Below are positions 18,068 through 27,592 of a stretch of 64,000 bases of DNA, in pieces. The notes beneath the pieces are model-generated. The model saw only the letters and a program-made list of their open reading frames with translations, was not told where the DNA came from and did not search any database. Within the stretch, counting starts at the first letter, position 1; each line of letters opens with the position of its first letter. The position numbers and the translations under genes were made by a program. The stretch is from an uncultured Prevotellaceae bacterium (GTDB lineage: Bacteria > Bacteroidota > Bacteroidia > Bacteroidales > Muribaculaceae). The stretch covers positions 1 through 64,000 of the forward strand of contig CAMVPC010000010.1 of the NCBI GenBank assembly GCA_947169265.1. The letters are read 5' to 3'.

Positions 18068-18694
18068 ATGGAAAAGAAAAATATTGTGGTCGCCATCGGG
18101 CGGCAATTTGGGTGCGGAGCCCGCGAAATAGGCCAAATCGTGGCCCGTGAACTCGGTTTTGGCTACTATGACAAGGAGTTGCTCACCGAGGCCGCCAAGC
18201 AGAGCGGCATCTCGGCCGAATTTCTCGAATCGACCGACGAGCGAGCGCCGCAGGTGCTCACCCAGCTGTGGTCCACAATCACCGGATATAACGCAGGCTC
18301 CTATTTTATGGGCGAGGGACAAGAGCAGATTTTCGCGGCCCAAGCCCAAGTGATGCGCCACATCGCCGAGCGGCACTCGTGTGTGATTGTGGGACGATGC
18401 GCCGACTTCCTGCTGCGCAACCATGCCCGCGTGGTGAGCGTGTTCCTGCACGCCACGCTCGACGACCGCGTGGCGCGCATCATTGAGCGTGGCGATGCCC
18501 CCGACGAGAAAAGCGCGCGTGCCCTGGCCTTGAAGGAAAACAAGTTGCGCGCCGCCTATTACAACTTCTACACCGACCAGCGATGGGGCGATGCCGCCAC
18601 CTACGACCTGTGTGTCAACGCCTCACGGCTGGGCACCGAGGCCACCGCGGCCATGCTGGTGAGCTACATCCGCCAGGTGTATGGCGAAATGTGA
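18068..18694 (+). CDS. cytidylate kinase-like family protein
   Basis: The start was placed at the ATG of MEKKNIVVAIGRQFGCGAREIG, since the longer frame begins inside sequence without coding character. The 208-aa protein has a P-loop variant GRQFGCGAREIG, the segment FGYYDKELLTEAAKQSG, a VGRCADFLL motif and a lid-like Arg-rich segment (DDRVARIIERGDAPDEKSA). This is the cytidylate-kinase-like (Cytidylate_kin2) group. These are related to Cmk but usually occur in addition to it, and their true substrate is not settled. It stands alone between the giant gene and the sppA operon. Confidence 0.82.
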   Translation: MEKKNIVVAIGRQFGCGAREIGQIVARELGFGYYDKELLTEAAKQSGISAEFLESTDERAPQVLTQLWSTITGYNAGSYFMGEGQEQIFAAQAQVMRHIAERHSCVIVGRCADFLLRNHARVVSVFLHATLDDRVARIIERGDAPDEKSARALALKENKLRAAYYNFYTDQRWGDAATYDLCVNASRLGTEATAAMLVSYIRQVYGEM

Positions 18695-18842
18695 GCCGAC
18701 GCTCAAAAAGGCGCGTCCACGGGCATTGTTTTTTTCCATCACAAACGGCCATTTTATGGGCAAATCAAGGGCCGCATGAAGGTAAAAGTCCAAAAAAATG
18801 CAAATTTCATGGCCCCGAAACGGCAAATACCATTTTTTTTCA

Positions 18843-18850
18843 TACCTTTG
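18843..18850 (+). promoter_or_regulatory. -7 box of the sppA operon
   Basis: TACCTTTG followed by TAAATTAA, 37 bp before the sppA ATG, with a T tract just upstream. No good -33 element is visible. Confidence 0.5.
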
Positions 18851-18887
18851 TAAATTAAAACCGAAATAACGCAAAAACGATTAAGAT

Positions 18888-20690
18888 ATGCTTAAGAAAT
18901 TTTTCCTCGTGGTATGTGGCTCGTTTGTTGGAGCCATTTTGGCGTTCACCTTCCTGATGATATCGTCAATAATTATGAGTTTTGCCATCTTCGGCTCCAT
19001 GTCGAAAGTACAAACCCAAAGCGTGGATAAAAACTCTATCCTGCACATCCAGCTCACGGGCGAGCTGGTTGAGCGCACGGTCGAACAGGACCCGTTCGCG
19101 ATGTACGCCCCCGGCAGCATGCTCATGGGCAGCTCCGAGCAGATAAGCCTGCAAGAACTGGTGGCGGCCATCGACAACGCCAAGACCAACGACAAAATCA
19201 AGGGCATCTACATCGAGTGTGAGGGCGTGGGTGCCGCGCCGGCCTCGCTGATGGCGTTGCGCAAGGCGCTGGTCGACTTCAAGAACTCTAAGAAGTTTAT
19301 CTATGCCTATGGCAACGAGGGTATTTCGCAGGGCGACTACTATGTGGCCAGCGTGGCCGACAGCATTTTCCTCCATCCCGAGGGTGCCGTTGACCTCCAC
19401 GGCTTGTCGTCGCAGACTCCCTATTTCAAGACACTCCTCGAGAACGTGGGCGTGCAGATGCAGGTGATTCGCGTGGGCCGTTTCAAGAGTGCCGTGGAGC
19501 CTTATATGCTCGACAGCATTAGCCCCGAGAACCGCGAGCAGCAGGAACTCTACTTGGGCAAGATTTGGGAAGAGATGTCGACAGCCATCGCCACCGACCG
19601 CCACATCGCCGTGGAGAAGGTGAATCAGCTGGCCGACAGCATTTGCGCCATGATGAGCGCGCAAGAGCTCATGAACGAGAAACTCGTCGACAAACTGTGC
19701 TACAAGGAAGAATTTGAAGATAAATTGCGCGTCATCAGCGAGCTTGACCCCGAGGACGACCTCAAGCTGGTGCAACCCGCCGCCATCGCCGGCGACCTCA
19801 ACGAGAAAGGTAGCGGCAGCGACAAGATTGTGGTGCTCTATGCCGTGGGCGAAATCGACGGCTCGGCTTCGATCGTAGGAGGAGCAACCGATGGCATCTA
19901 CAGCGAAGACCTCGTTGCTACACTGCGCGAGCTGCGCCTCGACGAGGACGTCAAGGGACTCGTGCTTCGCGTCAACTCGCCGGGCGGCAGCGCCTTTGGC
20001 TCCGAGGTGATTTGGAAGGCGCTCGACGACTTCAAGAAAAGCGGCCGCACGGTGGCCGTGTCGATGGGCGACTATGCGGCCTCGGGCGGTTACTACATCT
20101 CGTGTAACGCCGACCGCATCTTTGCCGAGCCCACCACCATCACCGGCTCGATAGGCATCTTCGGTGTCATTCCGTGCTACCGTCAGCTGGCCGAGGACAA
20201 GTTGGGTGTCCACTTCAGCACTGTATCGACCAATGCCAACGGCACCTTCGGGTCGACAATGGAACCGCTCACGCCCTACCAGCGCGACGCGTTGCAACGC
20301 ATGGTCAACCGTGGATATGACACGTTCACGCGCCGCTGCGCCGATGGTCGCCACGTGTCGCAAGACAGCATCAAGGCTATTGCCGAGGGACGTGTGTGGG
20401 ACGCCAAGACAGCCAAAGAGATAGGACTCGTCGACGAATTTGGCGGCATCAACGACGCCGTGAAGTGGGTGGCCAAGAAAGCCGGCCTCAACGAGGACAA
20501 ATATACCGTGGTGGTGGCACCCAACTACGAAATGTCGTTCTGGAGCATGATGGCCAACGCGCAAGCCCGCACGACGCGCGACCAGATGCGCAACCAGATG
20601 GGAATGTTCTACGACAGCTACGAAATGCTCGAGCGCATCATGAACCGCGACCGGGTGCTGTGCATCATGGAACCCATCGAGATTCGTTAA
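18888..20690 (+). CDS. sppA: signal peptide peptidase SppA (protease IV, long form)
   Basis: The 600-aa protein has the two-domain long form of protease IV. An N-terminal membrane anchor (FFLVVCGSFVGAILAFTFLMI) holds it in the inner membrane. The Lys of the Ser/Lys dyad is expected in VGRFKSAVEPY in the first half, and the Ser in YAASGGYYIS in the second half. Both are present. It would degrade cleaved signal peptides in the membrane. It is the first gene of a run with short gaps through lpxK, punA, a CBM9-like gene and thiL. The lpxK gene starts 27 bp downstream. Confidence 0.95.
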   Translation: MLKKFFLVVCGSFVGAILAFTFLMISSIIMSFAIFGSMSKVQTQSVDKNSILHIQLTGELVERTVEQDPFAMYAPGSMLMGSSEQISLQELVAAIDNAKTNDKIKGIYIECEGVGAAPASLMALRKALVDFKNSKKFIYAYGNEGISQGDYYVASVADSIFLHPEGAVDLHGLSSQTPYFKTLLENVGVQMQVIRVGRFKSAVEPYMLDSISPENREQQELYLGKIWEEMSTAIATDRHIAVEKVNQLADSICAMMSAQELMNEKLVDKLCYKEEFEDKLRVISELDPEDDLKLVQPAAIAGDLNEKGSGSDKIVVLYAVGEIDGSASIVGGATDGIYSEDLVATLRELRLDEDVKGLVLRVNSPGGSAFGSEVIWKALDDFKKSGRTVAVSMGDYAASGGYYISCNADRIFAEPTTITGSIGIFGVIPCYRQLAEDKLGVHFSTVSTNANGTFGSTMEPLTPYQRDALQRMVNRGYDTFTRRCADGRHVSQDSIKAIAEGRVWDAKTAKEIGLVDEFGGINDAVKWVAKKAGLNEDKYTVVVAPNYEMSFWSMMANAQARTTRDQMRNQMGMFYDSYEMLERIMNRDRVLCIMEPIEIR

Positions 20691-20717
20691 AGACTCGTCG
20701 TTGCCGCAACGATTTTA

Positions 20718-21824
20718 ATGATTGACCTGTCCAATATATTGAACAAGAACCAGCGCAAGGCTATCGTCAACGGTATCCTCACCCCCTTCTCATGGCTCTA
20801 CGGGGCCGGTGTGTGGGTGCGCAACACCGCGTTCAATATTGGGCTTCTCAAGCAGGAAAGTTTCGATGTCCCCGTCGTGAGCGTGGGTAACATCACGGTG
20901 GGCGGCACCGGCAAGACGCCCCACGTGGAGTATATCGTAGAACACTTGTGCCGCAAGTACAACATCGCCGTGCTGAGCCGCGGATACAAGCGCGCCACGC
21001 ATGGCTTTATCCTGGCCAGTGACAACATCAGCGTCACCGACCTGGGCGACGAGCCTTACCAGATTTTCCACAAGTTCAATGGCTTGATTACGCTCGCCGT
21101 GTGCGAGAGCCGCCGCAAGGGCATCAAGGAATTGTTGCGCATCAACCCCGACATCAACCTCATTCTGCTCGACGACGCGTTCCAGCACCGCTATGTGAAG
21201 CCCAAGGTGAACATTGTGCTTGTCGATTTCGGCCGTCCGCCGTTCAACGACAAGCTCATGCCGCTGGGCAACCTGCGCGAGCCCGCCGACCACATCTTGC
21301 GTGCCGACGTGGTAGTGGTGACCAAGTGCCCCAACGACATTAAGCCGGTGCAAATTCGCATGATGAAGGAAAACCTGGAGTTGTTCCCGGCTACCCAGTT
21401 GTTTTTCTCCAACATCAAGTACGCCCAGCCCGTGCCGGTGTTCCCCATCCGCGACCCCGAGCTTACCACCCTTAACTGGCTCGAGCAGGACGACCTCATC
21501 CTGGGGCTCACGGGCATTGCCAACCACAGGCCTTTCCACCGCTACCTCAAGCAGTTCGGCACGCGACTCAAGCTCATCCACTACGATGACCACCACAACT
21601 ACACGCGCGACGATTTCCGCTATATATTTAAGGTGTTCGATAGCCTGGAGGGCCGCCGCAAGTTCATCGTCACAACCGAGAAAGACGCGGTGCGCATCCT
21701 CAACAACCCCTACTTCCCGCCCGAGATGCGCAAGTACATCTACTACGTGCCCATCCGCGTGGGTTTCCTCAACTACGAGGACCGCGAGTTCATTCCCGAG
21801 CTCGAGAAGAAAATCATGGAGTAA
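20718..21824 (+). CDS. lpxK: tetraacyldisaccharide 4'-kinase
   Basis: LpxK phosphorylates the 4'-position of the lipid A disaccharide at the inner membrane, using ATP. The protein shows the family P-loop GNITVGGTGKTP at residues 57-68, followed by VLSRGYKR, and the DDAFQHRYVKP region. The N-terminal ILTPFSWLYGAGVWVRNT segment is the usual membrane-associated helix. Its 368-aa length is within the family range. It is the second gene of the sppA operon. Confidence 0.95.
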   Translation: MIDLSNILNKNQRKAIVNGILTPFSWLYGAGVWVRNTAFNIGLLKQESFDVPVVSVGNITVGGTGKTPHVEYIVEHLCRKYNIAVLSRGYKRATHGFILASDNISVTDLGDEPYQIFHKFNGLITLAVCESRRKGIKELLRINPDINLILLDDAFQHRYVKPKVNIVLVDFGRPPFNDKLMPLGNLREPADHILRADVVVVTKCPNDIKPVQIRMMKENLELFPATQLFFSNIKYAQPVPVFPIRDPELTTLNWLEQDDLILGLTGIANHRPFHRYLKQFGTRLKLIHYDDHHNYTRDDFRYIFKVFDSLEGRRKFIVTTEKDAVRILNNPYFPPEMRKYIYYVPIRVGFLNYEDREFIPELEKKIME

Positions 21825-21863
21825 AATCCTTAAAATCAACAATAACTTAAAAATTAAGACATC

Positions 21864-22706
21864 ATGTGTGAAGAAATTAACTGGTTAGAGCTTATTAAAG
21901 AAACCGCTGAGTTTCTGCGCAAGCGAGTGGGCCACGAGATGCCCAAGACAGCGATTATTTTAGGCTCGGGGCTGGGCGACCTCGCCAAGCAAATCGAGAT
22001 TGACGTGGCTATCCCCTACGGCGAAATCCCCAACTTCCCCGTCTCGACCGTCGAGGGCCACCAGGGACGCCTTATCTTTGGCACGCTGGGCAAGAAATAT
22101 ATCATGGCCATGCAAGGCCGTTTCCACTACTACGAGGGCTACTCGATGAAGAAGAGCACCTTCCCGGTGCGCGTGATGAAGGAGCTGGGCGTCAAAACGC
22201 TCTTCGTGAGCAACGCCGCCGGCGGCATGAACCCCAACTTCAAGGTGGGTGACCTGATGATTATCACCGACCACATCAACCTCTTCCCCGAGCATCCGCT
22301 TCGCGGCAAGAACTACAGCGAACTGGGCCCGCGTTTCCCAGCCATGAACGAGGCTTATAGCCATCGTCTCATCGAGAAGGCGCGCGAAATCGCCAAGGCC
22401 AACAATATCCACCTCGTGGAGGGCGTGTATGTGGGCACGCAAGGTCCCACTTTCGAGACCCCGAGCGAATACCGTATGTTCTACCGCATTGGCGGTGACG
22501 CCGTGGGTATGAGCACCGTCCCCGAGGTCATCGTGGCGCGCCACGGCGACATGGAAGTGTTCGGCATGAGCGTCATCACCGACCTGGGCGGCGAGGGCAT
22601 CTTTGTGGAAGTCTCGCACGAGGAGGTGCAGGAGGCCGCGGCCAAGGCGGAGCCCATCATGTCGTTTGTGATGAAAGAAATCATCAACCAAAGCGAAGAA
22701 TTGTAA
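21864..22706 (+). CDS. punA: purine nucleoside phosphorylase (type I)
   Basis: The protein cleaves purine nucleosides (inosine, guanosine and deoxy forms) with phosphate to base and ribose-1-phosphate. Diagnostic segments are LGSGLGDLA near the start, [20 protein letters not shown] and a C-terminal [14 protein letters not shown]. At 280 aa it fits trimeric PNPs. It follows lpxK after 39 bp and precedes the CBM9-like gene by 32 bp in the same direction. Confidence 0.94.
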   Translation: MCEEINWLELIKETAEFLRKRVGHEMPKTAIILGSGLGDLAKQIEIDVAIPYGEIPNFPVSTVEGHQGRLIFGTLGKKYIMAMQGRFHYYEGYSMKKSTFPVRVMKELGVKTLFVSNAAGGMNPNFKVGDLMIITDHINLFPEHPLRGKNYSELGPRFPAMNEAYSHRLIEKAREIAKANNIHLVEGVYVGTQGPTFETPSEYRMFYRIGGDAVGMSTVPEVIVARHGDMEVFGMSVITDLGGEGIFVEVSHEEVQEAAAKAEPIMSFVMKEIINQSEEL

Positions 22707-22738
22707 GTTCCCGCCCACCCTTGTGGGCCACATGACTT

Positions 22739-23416
22739 ATGGACAGGAATTCTTTCTCGATCGGGTACGTGGATTCACTCGACGCCATGTGGAACGATGA
22801 GCAAGAATTCCTGTTCACAATGTTATCGAAAGCCGCGCGGCAAGCGATAGCGTGCGGCAACTGGGAGAAAGATTTTCCAAGCGGCCATACCGGCCCGCAC
22901 GCGATGGCACGCATGGCCTATAGCGACACCCACCTGTACGTGTGCTGGCACATGCGCAGCAACGGATTGCGCGCGCTACACGCCACCGACCTCTTGCCGG
23001 TGGCACAAGAGCACTGCGTGGAATTTTTCGTGCAGTTGCCCGGCGAAAAAACGTATTGGAACTTCGAGGTCAACGCGCTGGGAACGCTCAACGCCAGCCA
23101 CCGCGTGGAACGCCCCTGCCCCACCCGCCTCACGGGCGAGCAGTTGCGTGCGGTGCGGCGACACGGCTCTCACGTAGGTCTTCGGCCTTTCGAGATAAAA
23201 GAGGAACCCACCGCATGGTGGGTGGCCATCGCCATCCCGTGGTCACTGATAGGCGTGACGGCCGGCGAGTTGCCACGTTACTTGCGCGGCAACTTGTATG
23301 CGTGCGCCGGCGGCATTGACCATCCTTACTACCTGTCGCGGTTTCCCATCACGACACCGCGCCCCGATTTTCATCGTCCCGACTTTTTTGGCACAATATA
23401 TTTATTACCCTCATGA
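22739..23416 (+). CDS. CBM9-like domain protein, 225 aa
   Basis: There is no signal peptide, so the protein is probably cytoplasmic. The segment ARMAYSDTHLYVCWHMRSNGLRA, the CVEFFVQLPGEKTYWNFEVNALGT strand pair and AIAIPWSLIGV match the carbohydrate-binding family 9-like (DOMON-related) pattern seen as stand-alone proteins in Bacteroidota. Ligand is unknown. Its stop overlaps the thiL start by 4 bp (ATGA), so the two are translationally coupled. That context does not explain its role. Confidence 0.72.
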   Translation: MDRNSFSIGYVDSLDAMWNDEQEFLFTMLSKAARQAIACGNWEKDFPSGHTGPHAMARMAYSDTHLYVCWHMRSNGLRALHATDLLPVAQEHCVEFFVQLPGEKTYWNFEVNALGTLNASHRVERPCPTRLTGEQLRAVRRHGSHVGLRPFEIKEEPTAWWVAIAIPWSLIGVTAGELPRYLRGNLYACAGGIDHPYYLSRFPITTPRPDFHRPDFFGTIYLLPS

Positions 23417-24450
23417 AACCTAACGAAACCGAAATTTCGACTCTTGGCGAATTTGGCCTGATAGAGAAAATCACTCAAAACTTCAATTCCCGCAACGACT
23501 CCACCATACGTGGCATTGGCGACGACTGCGCCGTCATCGGGCAAGGAGAGCTAAAAACGCTCATCACCACCGACCTTTTGCTCGAGGGGATTCACTTCGA
23601 CCTGCGGTATGTGCCGCTCAAGCACCTCGGCTACAAGGCCGTGGTGGTGAACCTGAGCGACGTCTATGCCATGAACGGCACGCCACGGCAGGTAACCGTG
23701 TCGCTGGGCATCAGCAAGCGCTTCACCGTGGAGCACATCGCCGAGCTGTATGAGGGAGTGCACATCGCCTGTGAGCACTACGGCGTCGACCTCGTGGGGG
23801 GCGACACCAGCGCGTCGGTGACCGGACTGCTCATCAGCGTGACCGCCATCGGCGAGGCTCGTGAGGACAAGATTGTGTACCGCTCGGGCGCCAAGGATAC
23901 CGACCTGATTTGTGTGAGCGGAGACCTGGGTGCCGCCTATATGGGACTACAGCTTCTCGAGCGCGAGCGCCAGGTGAGCGCCGAGCAGCAAGACGCCGAC
24001 TTCGAGCCCGACTTCGCGGGGAAAGAATACCTCATCGAGCGCCAGCTCAAGCCCGAAGCGCGCCGCGACGTCATTGAGGAAATCGCGCGCCTGGGCATCA
24101 CGCCCACCGCGATGATGGACGTGAGCGACGGCCTGTCGAGCGAGCTGCTGCACATCGCCAAGCAGAGCAAGGTAGGTTGCCGCGTGTACGAGGACCGCAT
24201 CCCCATCGACTACCAAACGGCCCTCATGGCCGAGGAACTGAACATGAACCTCGTCACGGCGGCCATGAACGGCGGCGAGGACTACGAGCTGCTCTTCACC
24301 GTGCCGCTGGCGCAACACGAGCTCGTGTCGCAAATGAAGACCGCGCGGCTCATAGGGCGCGTCACCAAGCCCGAACTGGGCACCTGCCTCGTCACGCGCG
24401 ACGACAACGAGATTCCCATCCGGGCCCAGGGCTGGAACGCCTTCGAGTGA
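23413..24450 (+). CDS. thiL: thiamine-monophosphate kinase
   Basis: ThiL converts thiamine monophosphate to the diphosphate cofactor. The 345-aa protein has the N-terminal GEFGLIEKI, the Mg/ATP-binding GIGDDCAVI, TTDLLLEGIHFDL and the VGGDTSAS motif, and the C-terminal MMDVSDGLSSEL and GGEDYELLFTVP. All are hallmark PurM-like kinase elements. It is the last gene of the sppA operon and overlaps the CBM9-like gene by 4 bp. A convergent TonB-like gene ends 37 bp downstream. No obvious terminator hairpin was seen. Confidence 0.95.
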   Translation: MKPNETEISTLGEFGLIEKITQNFNSRNDSTIRGIGDDCAVIGQGELKTLITTDLLLEGIHFDLRYVPLKHLGYKAVVVNLSDVYAMNGTPRQVTVSLGISKRFTVEHIAELYEGVHIACEHYGVDLVGGDTSASVTGLLISVTAIGEAREDKIVYRSGAKDTDLICVSGDLGAAYMGLQLLERERQVSAEQQDADFEPDFAGKEYLIERQLKPEARRDVIEEIARLGITPTAMMDVSDGLSSELLHIAKQSKVGCRVYEDRIPIDYQTALMAEELNMNLVTAAMNGGEDYELLFTVPLAQHELVSQMKTARLIGRVTKPELGTCLVTRDDNEIPIRAQGWNAFE

Positions 24451-24487
24451 ATCGCGGCCTATATTGGACTTTGGGGCGGTAGGTTAG

Positions 24488-25075
24488 TTACTGAATCTTG
24501 AAGGTTACGGGCGCTGTGTACCACACATTCACCGGTTGACCATACAAGCGTCCCGGAATGAAATCGGGTAACATGCGGCACACGCGCAGGGCCTCTTGGT
24601 CAAGCGCCTTGTCAACCGAGCGCGCGATTTGGACCTTGTCGACCTTGCCGGTGCTTGTCACGACGAACTTGACATAGACCTTTCCTTGAATATTGTTTTC
24701 GGCCGCCGCGGCCGGATACCGGAGGTTACTGCTGATGAAATTGATAAAAGCAGCTTGTCCGCCGGGAAATTCGGGCATCTGGTCTACCGCCGTATAAATT
24801 TTGTTGTCTGTTATCGGTTTAGTCGGCGTTTCGGGTTCCGGCGTTTCGACCACGGGTCGAGCCTGGGACTGGCTGGGGGTCCCTTGAGATTTATGCCGTC
24901 CGGTTGACGCACCGGACTTATGCCCGCTGTTTCGGGTGGGCGCGGGTGTTTGTTTGGGCGTCGTCACTTTTACGGCTTTCGACTTGCCTTTACCTTTATC
25001 GGGTGTAACCGCCTCGCCTGCAACCGCAAGGGAAAGTACCATCGCGAGCACAAGAAAAAGGATTTTTTTCATCAT
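24488..25075 (-). CDS. TonB C-terminal domain protein (energy transducer-like)
   Basis: The start was placed at the MMKK codons, which give a signal or anchor segment ILFLVLAMVLSLAVAG. Residues about 25-85 are a low-complexity Lys/Thr/Pro/Ser-rich linker. The last 90 residues are a TonB_C domain: MPEFPGGQAAFINFISSNLRYP, then GKVYVKFVV and a C-terminal VNWY-like region ending in a beta strand. It would contact outer-membrane receptors or act as a periplasmic adaptor. Unlike full TonB, ExbB/ExbD genes are absent nearby, and the N-terminal segment could be a cleaved signal (ends VAGEA). It may therefore be a TonB-domain orphan. Confidence 0.8.
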   Translation of the reverse strand: MMKKILFLVLAMVLSLAVAGEAVTPDKGKGKSKAVKVTTPKQTPAPTRNSGHKSGASTGRHKSQGTPSQSQARPVVETPEPETPTKPITDNKIYTAVDQMPEFPGGQAAFINFISSNLRYPAAAAENNIQGKVYVKFVVTSTGKVDKVQIARSVDKALDQEALRVCRMLPDFIPGRLYGQPVNVWYTAPVTFKIQ

Positions 25076-25102
25076 CGCTTTTGTTTTAACGTTTATCTTC
25101 GG

Positions 25103-25110
25103 CAAAAATA
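25103..25110 (-). promoter_or_regulatory. -7 box for the TonB-domain gene
   Basis: TATTTTTG on the minus strand, 27 bp before the chosen start codon; no clear -33 element. Confidence 0.4.
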
Positions 25111-25148
25111 GCGAATTTTATCCATTTTGGGAAGTCGCGCGACATTTT

Positions 25149-25181
25149 TTTGGAAAAATAAAAAAAATGATTGTATCTTTG
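25149..25181 (+). promoter_or_regulatory. promoter of the TPR gene pair
   Basis: TTTG-N21-TATCTTTG on the plus strand, 23 bp before the chosen ATG. Confidence 0.6.
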
Positions 25182-25204
25182 TAATTTAGATATATATGGT
25201 GACT

Positions 25205-26545
25205 ATGAAAAGAATATTGTTTTTAACGGCGTTATGCTTGGCCATGGTGAGCACCGCGCTCGCCCAAGAGGAGAAGGTCGCGGTGAAACTCGCCGATGTG
25301 CCCCACTTGCAAGAGCTCGTCGACACGGCCTATGTGAACGGCGACTGGGAAACGGCCGTGAATCTGCAGCAAAAAATTGTGGCGGTCCTTGAAAAAGAGC
25401 CGCTTGAAAAAGAGGGCAAACGATACTCGAAGGCATTGTGCGACCTCGCTTACTACGAGTTCGTCAAAAATGACTTCACGCCCGATGCCATCGCCCCGTC
25501 GTTGCGCGCCAAGGAACTTATTGAGCAATACCACGGCAAGGACAGCGAACAATATGTGGCCGTGCTCAACAACCTCATCGCGATGTATTCGATCAACCAG
25601 CTCGACAGTGTGAGTGAGCCTCTGCGATGGGAAGTGGTGGAATGCACCCGCGCCGTTTACGGGCCCGAGAGCGAGGAGTATTTTAATGCCATGCAAGGCA
25701 AAGCCTCCTATTGCGCTTACGCCAAATACTACGACCGGGCCATCGCGGCGCAAACCGAAGCCGTGTCGCTTTCCCGCGCGTTATTTGGTGACAACGACCA
25801 GTCAACTATCGACGCCATTGAATTTCTTGCCGACTTCTATGCCCGCAACGGTGACGCCGAGCATGCCGTCGAAACACTCAAACCCACCATCGACGGCGCC
25901 GACGCCTCGCACCGGGCCACTGCCATCAACGCGTTGGCTCAAGCCCTCGTCGACGGTGGTCAAAGCGCGAAAGCCATCGAATTGATTAATAAAGAGGTCG
26001 CCGCCATCGAAGAGGGGCAAATGAATTTGGACGAGGAAATTCCCGCACCCCCCGAGACCATCGACTTGCTTCACACGCTTGCCATCACCTACCATCAGCA
26101 GGGCGACACCATCCACCGCGACGAGGCCCTTAACCACGCGCTCACCCAGAGTGCCAACATCGACGGACTCAACTCGCCGGGGTTCGCGCAGCGACTGATG
26201 GACCAAACCAAGGTGTGCTACGACATCGAAATGTATGACCGCGCCTTGTCTTTGAGCTCTTCGGCCTACAAACTGATGTTGTCGTTCAGCGAAAATGACC
26301 GGCAACGAGAGTTTGACACCCACGTCACCTTCCTGCTCCCCCTGGCCATGCTTTGCCACAAGAGTGGCGACGACAACCGGGCGTGGCAATACCTGCAAGA
26401 GATGGCCGACATGTTCAAGTCTTATCAAGACATTCTCGAGAAAGATGAGGTAAACTACGACGAGGCGATGAACATCATCGTCAGCGCGGCAAACGAAATC
26501 GGTTTCCCCATCACCACCGAGGAGTTCAAAGCCCGCATCAAGTAA
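25205..26545 (+). CDS. secreted TPR-repeat protein, 446 aa
   Basis: The second ATG was used because it gives a clean signal peptide MKRILFLTALCLAMVSTALAQ. The mature chain is predicted helical, with repeats of tetratricopeptide type: a kinesin-light-chain-like series with GDAEHAVETLKP, YYDRAIAAQTEAVSLSRALFGDND and a later YDRALSLSSSAYKL. There are no catalytic motifs. It presumably acts as a periplasmic scaffold. A second, shorter TPR protein follows after 37 bp in the same direction and looks like a distant paralogue, so the pair may work together. Confidence 0.75.
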   Translation: MKRILFLTALCLAMVSTALAQEEKVAVKLADVPHLQELVDTAYVNGDWETAVNLQQKIVAVLEKEPLEKEGKRYSKALCDLAYYEFVKNDFTPDAIAPSLRAKELIEQYHGKDSEQYVAVLNNLIAMYSINQLDSVSEPLRWEVVECTRAVYGPESEEYFNAMQGKASYCAYAKYYDRAIAAQTEAVSLSRALFGDNDQSTIDAIEFLADFYARNGDAEHAVETLKPTIDGADASHRATAINALAQALVDGGQSAKAIELINKEVAAIEEGQMNLDEEIPAPPETIDLLHTLAITYHQQGDTIHRDEALNHALTQSANIDGLNSPGFAQRLMDQTKVCYDIEMYDRALSLSSSAYKLMLSFSENDRQREFDTHVTFLLPLAMLCHKSGDDNRAWQYLQEMADMFKSYQDILEKDEVNYDEAMNIIVSAANEIGFPITTEEFKARIK

Positions 26546-26582
26546 ACAAGAAAACAACAATCACCCTTATAATCATATCGTT

Positions 26583-27446
26583 ATGAAAAAAATTATTTTC
26601 GTTTTCGCATTGGTCGCTTTAGTTTGCAACGCCACCATGGCGCAAAAAAACCGCACCAAAACCATCATCAACGACCCCAAAACCGTGCTGGCCGACAGCC
26701 TGAACGTGGCCGCTATGGACGCCTTCAACATGGGCGACTATGAGGACGCTATCGCCATCGGCACCAAGGCTGTAGCAGCTGCCAAGGCGGCCTACGGCGA
26801 ACACGGCGACGACTATGCCGTGGCTCTTAATAACCTGTCGCTATATTATAGCGAGGTGGGCGACTATACCAACGCCGTGAACTATGGCAACCAAGCCCTC
26901 GCCATCAAAAAGGAGACCGTGACGATGGAAGACCCCAACATCGCGCCTTTCCTGAGTAACCTCGCCACGTGCTACTACGGCCTGGGAGACTACCAAAAGG
27001 CTATTGACTACGAAACACTCGCCGCCACCGTGCTCGAGCAGCAAAAGGGAGGAAAAGATGTTGAATTCCAAACCTCGGTGACTAAACTGGCGCAAATGTA
27101 CGGCAAGGCCGGCAACACCGAGAAAGCCATCTATTACGGCAAAATCGCCGCCGAGCGCCGCAAGAAATCTCAGGGTAAGCATCACCCCGACTACGCCAAG
27201 GCTCTCAACGCGCTGGCCAACTACTACAACCAGGCCGGCGATTATGAGAACGCGCTCAAGAGTGGCGAGGAAGCCGCCAAAATCTTCAAAAAGGCCGAAG
27301 GCGAAATCAGCTACAACCACATCATGGTGTTGAGCAACATGGCCGTCTTCTATCACAACGCCGGCATGAAAGACAAGGCCCAGGAGCTCTACAACACTGT
27401 GAAAGAGCTACGCGCCAAGGCCGAGGCCGAAATCACCACGCCCTAA
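26583..27446 (+). CDS. secreted TPR-repeat protein, 287 aa
   Basis: A signal peptide (MKKIIFVFALVALVCNATMAQ) precedes about five TPR units of the TPR_10/12 type. They are recognisable by repeats such as AAYGEHGDDYAVALNNLSLYYSEVGDY and HHPDYAKALNALANYYNQAGDY. It probably binds protein partners in the periplasm. It is downstream of the other TPR gene and followed by a strong terminator, so it ends the transcription unit. Confidence 0.8.
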   Translation: MKKIIFVFALVALVCNATMAQKNRTKTIINDPKTVLADSLNVAAMDAFNMGDYEDAIAIGTKAVAAAKAAYGEHGDDYAVALNNLSLYYSEVGDYTNAVNYGNQALAIKKETVTMEDPNIAPFLSNLATCYYGLGDYQKAIDYETLAATVLEQQKGGKDVEFQTSVTKLAQMYGKAGNTEKAIYYGKIAAERRKKSQGKHHPDYAKALNALANYYNQAGDYENALKSGEEAAKIFKKAEGEISYNHIMVLSNMAVFYHNAGMKDKAQELYNTVKELRAKAEAEITTP

Positions 27447-27468
27447 TCCTCCATTTCAAGAACCTACA

Positions 27469-27500
27469 AAAATCCCCCAAACAACCATTTGGGGGATTTT
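27469..27500. terminator. terminator between the TPR genes and the convergent membrane-protein gene
   Basis: A 13-bp perfect stem (AAAATCCCCCAAA / TTTGGGGGATTTT) with a 6-base loop. A/T tracts on both flanks make it usable from either strand. Confidence 0.88.
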
Positions 27501-27539
27501 ATCATTGTCACACCAAACCTCGGTGACAACGTTTTCCGG

Positions 27540-27592
27540 ACAATGAAGACAATCTTTCTTTATCACAACTCTTTCTGTATTGTCTTTATTGT
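27540..27592. repeat. 14-bp inverted repeat with one wobble position
   Basis: ACAATGAAGACAAT at 27540 and ATTGTCTTTATTGT at 27579 are complementary except for one G-T pair, with a 25-base spacer. It lies downstream of the membrane-protein gene on the minus strand. It may be a transcript-end structure or a small repeat. Confidence 0.5.

Noticed and set aside
18698-18717. Terminator after the cytidylate-kinase-like gene
   Set aside because: A 5-bp GACGC/GCGTC stem is present, but the T-rich run is about 15 bases further down, too far for a convincing intrinsic terminator.
18966-20564. 532-aa open frame antisense to sppA, and similar long antisense frames over rocD, the giant gene and others
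   Set aside because: They mirror GC-rich codon bias on the other strand, have no recognisable domains or starts, and fully overlap well-supported genes.
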